This document shows, in pieces, positions 7,697 through 14,690 of a stretch of 32,414 nt of DNA. The notes beneath the pieces were generated by a model. That model saw nothing but the letters and a program-made list of their open reading frames with translations. It was not told the origin of the DNA and did no database searches. The DNA comes from UBA5794 sp965368815 (GTDB lineage: Bacteria > Actinomycetota > Acidimicrobiia > Spongiisociales > UBA5794), in NCBI GenBank assembly GCA_965368815.1, contig CBDUOH010000017.1:1-32414 (forward strand). Direction: 5' to 3'. Each line of letters opens with the position of its first letter. Position 1 is the first letter of the stretch. Made by a program: the position numbers and the translations under genes.

Positions 7697-8818
7697 GTGC
7701 GGCCGTCATGGATCGAGATCGATCTCGGTGCCATCGAACACAACGCCAGGGTGATCGCCGACTACGTCGCTCCCGCCCAGTTGTGCGCTGTCGTCAAGGC
7801 TGACGCCTATGGGCACGGCGACGTGCCGGTCGCGGATGCGGCAATGCGCGGAGGCGCAGGACTCCTCGCCGTCGCCCTTGTGGAGGAGGGTGTCCGGCTT
7901 CGGGAAGCCGATGTCGACGCACCGATCCTCGTTCTGTCCGAACCCTCGCTCGACGAGATCCCCGATCTTGTGGCGAACTCCCTCACCCCCACGGCCTACC
8001 GGATGTCGTTCATCGAGCGGCTCGCAACCGAAGCAGCGGCCGTTTCCAATACGCCATACCCCGTCCATCTCAAGGTGGACACAGGTATGCATCGGGTGGG
8101 TGCTGCCCCGGTCGATGCGTTTGCGCTCGCACGTGCCATCCATGCAGATCCCCGGATCGAGCTCCAAGGGGTCTTCACCCACTTCCCGGTTTCGGATGAG
8201 GATCACGAATACACCAAACGGCAGAACGTTGCTCTTGAGCAGTTCGTATCGACGCTCAGGACCGAGGGCATCAGTCCGCGTCTCGTCCACGCTGCCAACA
8301 CAGCTGCTGCGTTCGATCTTCCGGACACCCGCCATTCGCTGTGCCGGGTCGGACTCGGCCTCTATGGACTCAAGCCAACGGTCGACAGCGGCGCGGATCT
8401 CGACTTGCGCCCGGCCATGCGGGTGGTTAGCCACGTTGCCTACGTGCGGTCGTTGCCCGATGGTGCGAGGCCTTCCTATGGGAGAATCCGACCGCTGGTC
8501 GGGTCGGGAGCCGTGGCAACGGTCCCGATCGGCTACGCGGACGGCGTTCCTCGCAGCCTGAGCACGACGGCCGACGTGCTGATCCGCGGCAAGCGGTACC
8601 CCTACGCAGGAACCGTGACCATGGACATGGTGATCGTGGATGTCGGATCTGACACGATCGAGGCAGGCGATGAAGTCGTCCTGCTCGGCGCACAGGGAGA
8701 CGAGTCGATTCCTGCCGAGGAGTGGGCCCGAATGTTGAACACGATCACGTGGGAGATCATCTGTGACTTCGGGGCGCGTTTGCCCCGGCGGTATCTCGGG
8801 GGCGTGAGCAATGCATAA
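7697..8818 (+). CDS. alr: Alanine racemase
   Basis: Alr interconverts L- and D-alanine with PLP and supplies D-Ala for peptidoglycan. Starting at GTG 7697 the protein has 373 residues, the usual length, and begins MRPSWIEIDLGAIEHNAR, the standard N-terminus. The PLP lysine is K34 in AVVKADAYGHG and the opposite catalytic tyrosine is Y280 in PIGYADGVPRS; TVTMDMVIVDV near the C-terminus is also typical. GGAG at 7689-7692 lies only 4 bases before this GTG, which is short. An open frame reaches back to 7616, but those residues overlap the previous gene and do not resemble Alr. The 3' end overlaps the next gene by 8 bases. Confidence 0.95.
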   Translation: MRPSWIEIDLGAIEHNARVIADYVAPAQLCAVVKADAYGHGDVPVADAAMRGGAGLLAVALVEEGVRLREADVDAPILVLSEPSLDEIPDLVANSLTPTAYRMSFIERLATEAAAVSNTPYPVHLKVDTGMHRVGAAPVDAFALARAIHADPRIELQGVFTHFPVSDEDHEYTKRQNVALEQFVSTLRTEGISPRLVHAANTAAAFDLPDTRHSLCRVGLGLYGLKPTVDSGADLDLRPAMRVVSHVAYVRSLPDGARPSYGRIRPLVGSGAVATVPIGYADGVPRSLSTTADVLIRGKRYPYAGTVTMDMVIVDVGSDTIEAGDEVVLLGAQGDESIPAEEWARMLNTITWEIICDFGARLPRRYLGGVSNA

Positions 8819-9692
8819 CACGACGATCACCGCGGTACCGGGCGTCGAGGTCGGTCATTGGACCGACATGAACGCCATGACCGGCGTTACGGTGCTGGCG
8901 TTCCGCTCACCGAACGTCGCAGTGGTCGACGTGCGCGGTGGGGGACCGGGCACGCGGGAGACCGGTGTGCTCGGCGATGCGATCAAGCCCGTCCCGGTCA
9001 ACGCGCTCGTATTCGCCGGGGGATCGGCGTTCGGTCTCGGAGCCGCCGACGGGGTGATGGCCGAAGTCGAGAAGTTGGGTCTTGGGGTCCCGACGCCTGC
9101 AGGCACGGTCCCCATCGTCCCGGCAGCCATCATCTATGACCTTGCTGTGGGGAGCTCCGAGGTCCGTCCGACCCCCGCAGACGGTGCAGCAGCGTTCCGA
9201 TCCCGATCGTCGGCCCCCGTTGCACTCGGGGCGGTCGGCGCCGGAACCGGAGCGACCATCAACAAATGGGCGGGTTTGGACGGCATCAAGAAGTCAGGCA
9301 TCGGGTCGTACGCGATGGAGGTCGATGGCGTCACGGTCGGCGCTCTCGTTGTGCTCAACGCAGTCGGCGACGTGGTCGAGGATCTGTACGACCGATCCGA
9401 TCCGGCAAAGGGTTTGCATCCGGGTCTCGTGCTCGATGTGGCCCAGAACACCACGTTGATCGCTGTCGCGTCCGATGCCGGTATCGCGGACCGCAACGAA
9501 CTCAGGCGAGTGGCGATCAGGGCCCACGACGCACTGGGGGCGACTGTCGTGCCTGCGCACACGCGATATGACGGTGATACGGCCTTCGTTGTCGACACGG
9601 GTACACCGAACAAGGACGCCAACGTCGACATGATCGCAGAGGCGACGTTCCGATCCGTCGCCGAGGCGATCCGGATCGCGGCGACGCCATGA
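8811..9692 (+). CDS. P1 (DmpA/S58-like) family peptidase
   Basis: A member of the P1 family of N-terminal-nucleophile peptidases (DmpA, BapA, ornithine acetyltransferase fold), which self-cleave into two chains to expose the nucleophile. Family features in the 293 residues are an opening PGVEVGHWTD, RGGGPGTRETG, NALVFAGGSAFGLGAADGVM, a GAVGAGTGATINKW block before the likely processing region, and VGALVVLNAVGDVV. I cannot fix the cleavage point by eye. Substrates are unknown; relatives act as D-stereospecific or beta-peptide aminopeptidases, which would suit a position directly after alr, but that is an inference. It overlaps alr by 8 bases and the following glycosylase by 4 (ATGA). Confidence 0.88.
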   Translation: MHNTTITAVPGVEVGHWTDMNAMTGVTVLAFRSPNVAVVDVRGGGPGTRETGVLGDAIKPVPVNALVFAGGSAFGLGAADGVMAEVEKLGLGVPTPAGTVPIVPAAIIYDLAVGSSEVRPTPADGAAAFRSRSSAPVALGAVGAGTGATINKWAGLDGIKKSGIGSYAMEVDGVTVGALVVLNAVGDVVEDLYDRSDPAKGLHPGLVLDVAQNTTLIAVASDAGIADRNELRRVAIRAHDALGATVVPAHTRYDGDTAFVVDTGTPNKDANVDMIAEATFRSVAEAIRIAATP

Positions 9693-10357
9693 GCATGCCG
9701 ATTGAGAGCATTGACACCATCGAGGACCTCGAGGCCCTGGCATCGGTGTGCACCTCGTGCCGTTTGTCACAGACGCGGCGATCGGTCGTGTTCGCAGCTG
9801 GTTCGCCGGATGCGGACGTGATGGTTGTCGGAGAAGGTCCCGGGCAGCAGGAAGACGAGCAGGGGGTCCCGTTCGTCGGTCGTTCCGGTCAACTCCTGAT
9901 GCAGCTCCTCGCCGAGCAGGACATCGCGAGGAACGACGTGTACATAGCCAACGTCGTCAAGTGTCGCCCACCGAGCAATCGGGATCCCCGACCCGACGAG
10001 ATCGATGCCTGCAAACCGTACCTGCGCCGTCAGATCCAGCTGGTCGATCCCAAGGTCGTGATCACGGTCGGGAACTTCTCGACCAAGCTGCTGCTCAACA
10101 CCACGATCGGTATCACCAAGACCCGCGGTCAGGCATACGCCTGGTGGGGGAGATACCTTGTTCCGACGTTCCACCCTGCTGCCGCATTGCGTGGGGGCCA
10201 GCGGGTGGCTGACGACATCCGCAGCGACATTGCGATCGTGCGTTCTCTGCTTGACGGTAGGCTCGCCACAGAAGACGAATCGACAGACGAGAAGCCGACC
10301 GTCCGCACGGAAGCGGACGTGCACGACGAGCAGCTCGGTCTGTTCGGAGCACCATGA
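9689..10357 (+). CDS. Type-4 (iron-sulfur) uracil-DNA glycosylase
   Basis: A family-4 uracil-DNA glycosylase, which removes uracil from DNA to start base-excision repair. Four cysteines for the [4Fe-4S] cluster are present: C21 and C24 (CTSC), C92 in VVKCRPPSNRDP and C108 in DACKPYL. Motif A is GEGPGQQEDEQGVPFVG (48-64), and FHPAAALR is the C-terminal active-site loop. A charged low-complexity tail of about 40 residues ends in DEQLGLFGAP; QLGLF (215-219) resembles a beta-sliding-clamp binding motif. The gene lies inside an operon of cell-wall and tRNA-modification genes, with ATGA overlaps on both sides. Confidence 0.93.
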   Translation: MSMPIESIDTIEDLEALASVCTSCRLSQTRRSVVFAAGSPDADVMVVGEGPGQQEDEQGVPFVGRSGQLLMQLLAEQDIARNDVYIANVVKCRPPSNRDPRPDEIDACKPYLRRQIQLVDPKVVITVGNFSTKLLLNTTIGITKTRGQAYAWWGRYLVPTFHPAAALRGGQRVADDIRSDIAIVRSLLDGRLATEDESTDEKPTVRTEADVHDEQLGLFGAP

Positions 10358-10806
10358 CCATTGCCGTAACCGCACATTCGCCCGACGAAACCCGCGCACT
10401 GGGTCGTCGGCTCGCTCCGCTCCTCACCAAGGGTGATGTCGTGGTCCTGTCGGGCCGTCTCGGATCGGGCAAGACGCTGTTCGTCTCCGGCATCGCCGAA
10501 GGGCTTGGCATTCCCGAACGGGTCACGAGTCCCACGTTTCTCATCGCACGGACATACCGCAGTGGGTTCCTTCCGCTGGTGCACGCCGATGTCTATCGAC
10601 TGACATCGGTGGCCGAGTTCGATGACCTCGGGCTCCTCGAAGAAGCAGCCGATGGCGCACTCGTGATCGAATGGGGCGAGGCAGTTGCAGAGGCGCTACC
10701 CGAGGACCGCCTGTCGGTGAACTTCAACGGCCGGGACGACGAGCGGACCATTGCGTTCAGACCATCGGGTTTGTGGTGCAACCGCGATCTCAAGGACTTC
10801 GTATGA
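10354..10806 (+). CDS. tsaE: tRNA threonylcarbamoyladenosine biosynthesis ATPase TsaE
   Basis: TsaE is the ATPase that works with TsaB and TsaD to install N6-threonylcarbamoyl on A37 of ANN-decoding tRNAs. The 150-residue product has the Walker A loop GRLGSGKT at 34-41, SPTFLIARTY following it, HADVYRL with the conserved Asp/Tyr around 75-81, and VIEWGE of the Walker B region; all are TsaE signatures. It starts with an ATGA overlap with the glycosylase gene and ends with an ATGA overlap with tsaB, so the three subunits are likely made in step. Confidence 0.95.
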   Translation: MTIAVTAHSPDETRALGRRLAPLLTKGDVVVLSGRLGSGKTLFVSGIAEGLGIPERVTSPTFLIARTYRSGFLPLVHADVYRLTSVAEFDDLGLLEEAADGALVIEWGEAVAEALPEDRLSVNFNGRDDERTIAFRPSGLWCNRDLKDFV

Positions 10807-11513
10807 GAACACTGGCCATCGAGACATCGACAGCAGCGTCGTCGGTAGCAATAGGCGACGGAACGAGGCTCCGTGCCATGTCGGTGAACGTCGACGCCAG
10901 GGGACATGTCGGGTTCCTGATGCCGGCCATCGACTTCTGCCTCAACCAGGCCGGATGGGAACCGTCCGACATCGAGTTGGTTGCCGTCGATGTCGGACCC
11001 GGACCGTATACCGGGCTGCGTGCCGGGATCGCGACGGCTCAGGCGTTCGCCGCTGCAGTGGGTGCCCAGATGGCGCCGGTGTCGTCACTCACCGTGATCG
11101 CAGTGCGAGCGGCCACCGGTCGACGCAGGATCTGGCCGGTGGTTGACATGCGGAGGGGCCAGGTTGCGGTGGCCCCGTTCCGCCCACTCCCCGGTGGGGT
11201 CGCTCCCGATGGTCCCGCAGAGGTGGTCGGCCCCGACGATTTCAACGCGATCCTCGAAGCCGAACCGTCCGACACCCTCATCGTCGGGGACTGGATGTGT
11301 CTCCCTGACGAGATGTGGTCGGGCCTGCACCGAGTTCGGCGTGGGCGACCACGATATCCGTCTGCCGAGACGCTGCTCGAGATTGCTGACATGCTTGCAC
11401 GCCACGACAAGCTCACGAACGCCGAAGACGTCCGACCCAAGTACATGCGGGAACCCGACGTGCAGATCAACTGGTCGTCATTCCGATCGGAAGGAGCGTG
11501 GCCCGATGCGTAG
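10803..11513 (+). CDS. tsaB: tRNA threonylcarbamoyladenosine biosynthesis protein TsaB
   Basis: TsaB is a catalytically inactive paralogue of TsaD that forms the core heterodimer of the t6A complex. The 236-residue protein begins RTLAIETSTAASSVAIGDG, the ASKHA-fold phosphate loop, and contains VDVGPGPYTGLRAGIATAQAFA, the conserved TsaB block. ATG 10803 is chosen by homology and by the ATGA overlap with tsaE; the frame is open upstream but overlaps tsaE. It overlaps rimI by 8 bases. Confidence 0.94.
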   Translation: MRTLAIETSTAASSVAIGDGTRLRAMSVNVDARGHVGFLMPAIDFCLNQAGWEPSDIELVAVDVGPGPYTGLRAGIATAQAFAAAVGAQMAPVSSLTVIAVRAATGRRRIWPVVDMRRGQVAVAPFRPLPGGVAPDGPAEVVGPDDFNAILEAEPSDTLIVGDWMCLPDEMWSGLHRVRRGRPRYPSAETLLEIADMLARHDKLTNAEDVRPKYMREPDVQINWSSFRSEGAWPDA

Positions 11514-12042
11514 GGAGATCCGTGCGATGACGCGGTCGGATATTCCCGACGTCGCCGCCATCGAACGAAGCGTGTACGCGACTCCGTGGTCGCCGAGGGT
11601 GTTCTTCGACGAGCTGGCGATGGAAAACCGTCGCTACCTCGTGCTTGATACCGACAAAGGGATCGCTGGTTACGGCGGACTCCTCCTCGTCGAGGATGAT
11701 GCCCACATCACCACCATCGCTGTGGCCCCTGAGGTACGGGGCCAACGCCTCGGATTGCGTCTCATGCTCGCCCTCGTCGATGCCGCCGTGGCCAACAAGG
11801 CTAAACACCTGACACTCGAGGTCCGTGTGTCGAACACGTCTGCGCAGAGCCTGTACGAACGGTTCGGCTTCAGCCCGGTCGGTCGTCGAAAGAACTACTA
11901 CGTAACCGAGGACGCTCTCGTGATGTGGGCAACCGACATCAACACGGCCGAGTATGAGCTGCTCATCGCATCGATCCGTGCCGAGGTCCTCGGTTCGGAT
12001 GCCGCGGAACTGCAGGCCAGTGACCAAGGAGGTGCCGAATGA
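11506..12042 (+). CDS. rimI: Ribosomal-protein-alanine N-acetyltransferase (RimI-type GNAT)
   Basis: A GNAT acetyltransferase of the RimI family, which acetylates protein N-termini (ribosomal protein S18 in E. coli). The 178 residues contain the acetyl-CoA loop around VRGQRLGLRLM (77-87), ITTIAVAPEVRG before it, and LEVRVSNTSAQSLYERFGF followed by the substrate-side tyrosines of GRRKNYYVTEDALVM, as in RimI. A good AAGGAG (11491-11496) is 9 bases before ATG 11506. Its position between tsaB and tsaD is the standard actinobacterial arrangement. About 35 residues beyond the usual RimI end form an acidic tail of unknown use. Confidence 0.92.
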   Translation: MRREIRAMTRSDIPDVAAIERSVYATPWSPRVFFDELAMENRRYLVLDTDKGIAGYGGLLLVEDDAHITTIAVAPEVRGQRLGLRLMLALVDAAVANKAKHLTLEVRVSNTSAQSLYERFGFSPVGRRKNYYVTEDALVMWATDINTAEYELLIASIRAEVLGSDAAELQASDQGGAE

Positions 12043-13052
12043 GTGGTCCACTCGTGCTCGGCATCGAGACGAGCTGCGACGAAACCGGCGTCGCCGTGCT
12101 CGAAGGGATGCAGGTCCGCAGCTCGGTGTTGTCGAGCCAGGTCGACGATCACGCACGATTCGGCGGTGTCGTGCCAGAGGTGGCGGCCCGGGCCCACGTC
12201 GAAGCGATCCGCCCGCTCGCACACCAGGCCATCACGAGGGCCGGCATCCACCCGACCGACCTCGATGCCGTTGCGGTCACCCGCGGACCCGGACTCGTGG
12301 GCGCACTCACCGTTGGATACGCCTACGGCAAGTCGCTCGCATACAGCCTCGGCAAGCCGCTGTACGGCATCGACCACATGGAGGGTCATCTCTTCGCCCC
12401 ACGGCTTGCCTTCAGTGGGTATGAACCCCCGGCGGTTGTGTTGCTTGCCAGTGGTGGACACAGCCAGATCGTCCATGTGAGGGCTTGGGGCGAATACGAG
12501 GTACTCGGTGGCACGATCGACGACGCTGCCGGTGAGGCATTCGACAAGCTCGCCAGATTCATGGGACTGGGTTACCCCGGCGGTCCTGCCATCGACAAGG
12601 ACTCGACGGGCGGCGACCCCGACGCCATCAAGTTCCCCAGGGCTTTGCAGGATCGACCGTACGACTTTTCGTTCTCGGGCCTCAAGACCTCGGTCATCAC
12701 CTACCTGGAAAAGGCGAAGGAGGCGGGAGACCTTCCCGACCGCAGGGACGTATCTGCATCCATCCAGGAAGCAATCATCGACGCACTGGTCGCCAAGACC
12801 TTCAACGCCGTCGACGCGACTGGTGTCGAAGTCGTCGGGGCCGGCGGGGGTGTGCTGGCGAACAGGAGATTGCGCGAAAAGATGGCAGCCGAAGCCGACA
12901 AGCACGGCGTAGGTCTCTTCGTCCCCGAGCCTGTGCTCTGCACGGACAATGGCGCCATGATCGCAAGCGTCGCAGTGGACCGGCTCGAACAGGGTGCTGC
13001 GCCGGACCCGCTGGGTTTCGACGTCGATCCATCGATGAGTCTCGGCACATGA
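12039..13052 (+). CDS. tsaD: tRNA N6-adenosine threonylcarbamoyltransferase TsaD
   Basis: TsaD transfers the threonylcarbamoyl group from TC-AMP to tRNA A37. The 337-residue protein is full length, with ETSCDETGVAV at the N-terminus, PEVAARAH, the metal-binding HMEGH (H113, H117), LLASGGHSQIV, AGEAFDKLARFMGLGYPGGP, DFSFSGLKTSV, GAGGGVLANRRLR and CTDNGAMIA. All nucleotide and metal motifs are present. AAGGAGG lies just before ATG 12039, which overlaps the rimI stop as ATGA. With tsaE and tsaB upstream, this completes the set except for TsaC, which is not in the window. Confidence 0.97.
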   Translation: MSGPLVLGIETSCDETGVAVLEGMQVRSSVLSSQVDDHARFGGVVPEVAARAHVEAIRPLAHQAITRAGIHPTDLDAVAVTRGPGLVGALTVGYAYGKSLAYSLGKPLYGIDHMEGHLFAPRLAFSGYEPPAVVLLASGGHSQIVHVRAWGEYEVLGGTIDDAAGEAFDKLARFMGLGYPGGPAIDKDSTGGDPDAIKFPRALQDRPYDFSFSGLKTSVITYLEKAKEAGDLPDRRDVSASIQEAIIDALVAKTFNAVDATGVEVVGAGGGVLANRRLREKMAAEADKHGVGLFVPEPVLCTDNGAMIASVAVDRLEQGAAPDPLGFDVDPSMSLGT

Positions 13053-14134
13053 ACGGCGGCATTCGCCTCGGAGCCGTCAACGGTGTCGAGGTGGTTGCGG
13101 ACGCCTCGGCGACCGTCCTGGCCCTGTTGTTCGGCACTGTGGTGTTCGTCGATCTCCTCACGAGAGACCTCGTTTCCTCCAATGAACGTGGTCTCGTTCT
13201 TGCAACGATCGCAGGCATCATGGTCATCGCGTCCATCCTGTTCCACGAAGGTGCACACGCGGTGGTTGCCACCGCGAAAGGGCAGCGTGTGCTCGGTATC
13301 CGGATCTTCATGTTCGGCGGGTATTCGATCATCGAGGGCAGACCGACTCCGATGCAGGAATTCCAGGTGGCGCTTGCGGGGCCTGCGTCGTCGATGGCCC
13401 TCGGACTGGTGTTCTGGGTCATCACCCTGTTGCCGGTCGGCGCCGACATCGAGGCGACGGCCAGGGCGTTGGCCCTTGCGAACATTGCGATCGGTCTCTT
13501 CAACCTGTTTCCCGGATTCCCCCTCGATGGGGGCCGCGTGCTGCGAGGACTGATTGCGTCGCGCGGTGGCGATCGCGTGGTAGCCACCCGTGTCGTGGCA
13601 CTTGTTGGCCGCTACACCGGCTGGGCCGTGATGGCCGTCGGGGCGCTCCTCGTAGCGCTTCGTGAAGGAGCGGGCTTCGTCTGGATCGTGGCCGGCTGGT
13701 TTCTCACGCAGACGGCGATCCAGACGGGTCGCCGCGAGGAGCTCACCCAGATGTTCGACGGCACCACTGTCGATGACGTCATGCACGAGATCCGCGATGC
13801 GGTTCCGTCGTCGATGCACGTCGACAAGATGGTCGACCTGTTCGGCATGGGGGCAGCGATGCGATCCCAAGCCGTTGAGAAGAACGGCAAGGTCATCGGA
13901 GTCATCGGGCAGCGCGAAATCGATGCCGTTGCGCCGGCGCGTTGGATCTCGACGCCGGTTGAGCGATTGATGACGAGAATCGGACCGGCTGACATCGTCG
14001 CGGCGGGCGAGGCGCTCGAGACCCTCATGTTGCATCCACCCGGTGCGACCAGGCGTGCCGTGGTTGTTCGAGATGGGACCGTGGTCGGCATCATCGAGCC
14101 ATCGGACCTCGGCTATCACCTGGATTCGGTTTGA
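13049..14134 (+). CDS. Site-2 protease family membrane metalloprotease with CBS domains
   Basis: An intramembrane zinc metalloprotease of the S2P/M50 family. The zinc motif HEGAH lies at 66-70 within a hydrophobic helix, and the second metal site is in NLFPGFPLDGGRVL with D160. About six hydrophobic segments span residues 20-230. The last third (about 235-361) is soluble and looks like a CBS pair, with VDDVMHEIRDAVPS, VIGVIGQREIDAV and a second repeat ending RDGTVVGIIEPSDL. M50 proteins with this layout cleave membrane-bound regulators and may sense nucleotides through CBS; the substrate here is unknown. It is joined to tsaD by an ATGA overlap and is the last gene of the operon. Confidence 0.92.
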   Translation: MNGGIRLGAVNGVEVVADASATVLALLFGTVVFVDLLTRDLVSSNERGLVLATIAGIMVIASILFHEGAHAVVATAKGQRVLGIRIFMFGGYSIIEGRPTPMQEFQVALAGPASSMALGLVFWVITLLPVGADIEATARALALANIAIGLFNLFPGFPLDGGRVLRGLIASRGGDRVVATRVVALVGRYTGWAVMAVGALLVALREGAGFVWIVAGWFLTQTAIQTGRREELTQMFDGTTVDDVMHEIRDAVPSSMHVDKMVDLFGMGAAMRSQAVEKNGKVIGVIGQREIDAVAPARWISTPVERLMTRIGPADIVAAGEALETLMLHPPGATRRAVVVRDGTVVGIIEPSDLGYHLDSV

Positions 14135-14314
14135 AGCACCCATTGGCGTTGCGGTGACCCAGCAACCGACGGGCAGGATCACGGCGGTTGCGAGTTTCGA
14201 CAGGTCAGCGAGTCACGAGGGTGCCGGCCCGCATGATCAGCGTCGGGTGGTCGAGCACTGACAGGTCTTGGCGTTGAGGGCTCCTCCCGGTTCATTTCGG
14301 GTCGCGAAGCTCGT

Positions 14315-14341
14315 TTAGCACTCACTTCCCGGGACTGCTAC
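14315..14341 (+). promoter_or_regulatory. CIRCE operator 1 (HrcA site)
   Basis: TTAGCACTC at 14315-14323, a 9-base spacer, then GACTGCTAC at 14333-14341. The consensus CIRCE is TTAGCACTC-N9-GAGTGCTAA; the left arm is perfect and the right arm has two mismatches. It covers the expected -35 position of the groES promoter, so HrcA bound here would block RNA polymerase. Confidence 0.9.
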
Positions 14342-14344
14342 TAT
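14339..14344 (+). promoter_or_regulatory. -10 box of the groESL promoter
   Basis: TACTAT falls exactly between the two CIRCE elements and overlaps the edge of both. With an 18-base spacer the -35 would be TTAGCA, part of the left arm of CIRCE 1. The start site would be near 14351, inside CIRCE 2. Confidence 0.65.
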
Positions 14345-14370
14345 TGGCACTCGTAAGCACCGACTGCTAA
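14344..14370 (+). promoter_or_regulatory. CIRCE operator 2 (HrcA site)
   Basis: TTGGCACTC at 14344-14352, a 9-base spacer, then GACTGCTAA at 14362-14370. Each arm has one mismatch to the CIRCE consensus. It begins 29 bases after CIRCE 1 and would cover the transcript start. The element would also be transcribed, where it can form a 5' UTR stem. Confidence 0.9.
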
Positions 14371-14393
14371 CTCGAAGTGAAGGAGAAAGTCGG

Positions 14394-14681
14394 ATGAATC
14401 TGACACCTTTGGGAGACCGCATCGTGGTCAAGCCCCAAGATGAGCAAGAGGTCCGCACATCTGCCGGCCTCGTGATTCCGGACACAGCGAAGGAAAAGCC
14501 CCAACTGGGTGAAGTCCTTGCCGTGGGACCGGGTGAGTTCAAGGACGGGGAGCGTATTCCCGTCGACGTAAAAGTGGGTGACACCGTCTTCTACTCGAAG
14601 TACGGCGGAACCGAAGTCAAGCACGATGGGCAGGATCTGTTGATTCTCTCGAGCCGTGACGTGCTTGCTGTGCTGGGCTAG
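14394..14681 (+). CDS. groES: Co-chaperonin GroES (Hsp10)
   Basis: GroES caps the GroEL ring during ATP-driven protein folding. The 95-residue protein has the family start NLTPLGDRIVVKP, the mobile loop around residues 16-34 (EEQ-type acidic stretch then TSAGLVIPDTAKEKP), and the conserved GDTVFYSKYGGTEVK. ATG 14394 has a strong AAGGAG upstream. groEL follows after 9 bases. Expression is probably repressed by HrcA through the two CIRCE operators. Confidence 0.97.
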   Translation: MNLTPLGDRIVVKPQDEQEVRTSAGLVIPDTAKEKPQLGEVLAVGPGEFKDGERIPVDVKVGDTVFYSKYGGTEVKHDGQDLLILSSRDVLAVLG

Positions 14682-14690
14682 GAGATCACC

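Larger units (their letters stand above)
14135..14393. other. Intergenic region upstream of groES
   Basis: The first 180 bases (14135-14314) hold no convincing gene or terminator. The last 80 bases hold the heat-shock control region listed separately: two CIRCE operators and a -10 box. GAAGGAG just before the groES ATG is the ribosome-binding site. Confidence 0.7.

Noticed and set aside
12701..14182. A 493-codon reverse-strand frame opposite tsaD and the site-2 protease.
   Set aside because: Both forward genes have full sets of catalytic motifs. The antisense product is low-complexity, rich in Asp, Arg and His, and typical of a high-GC shadow.
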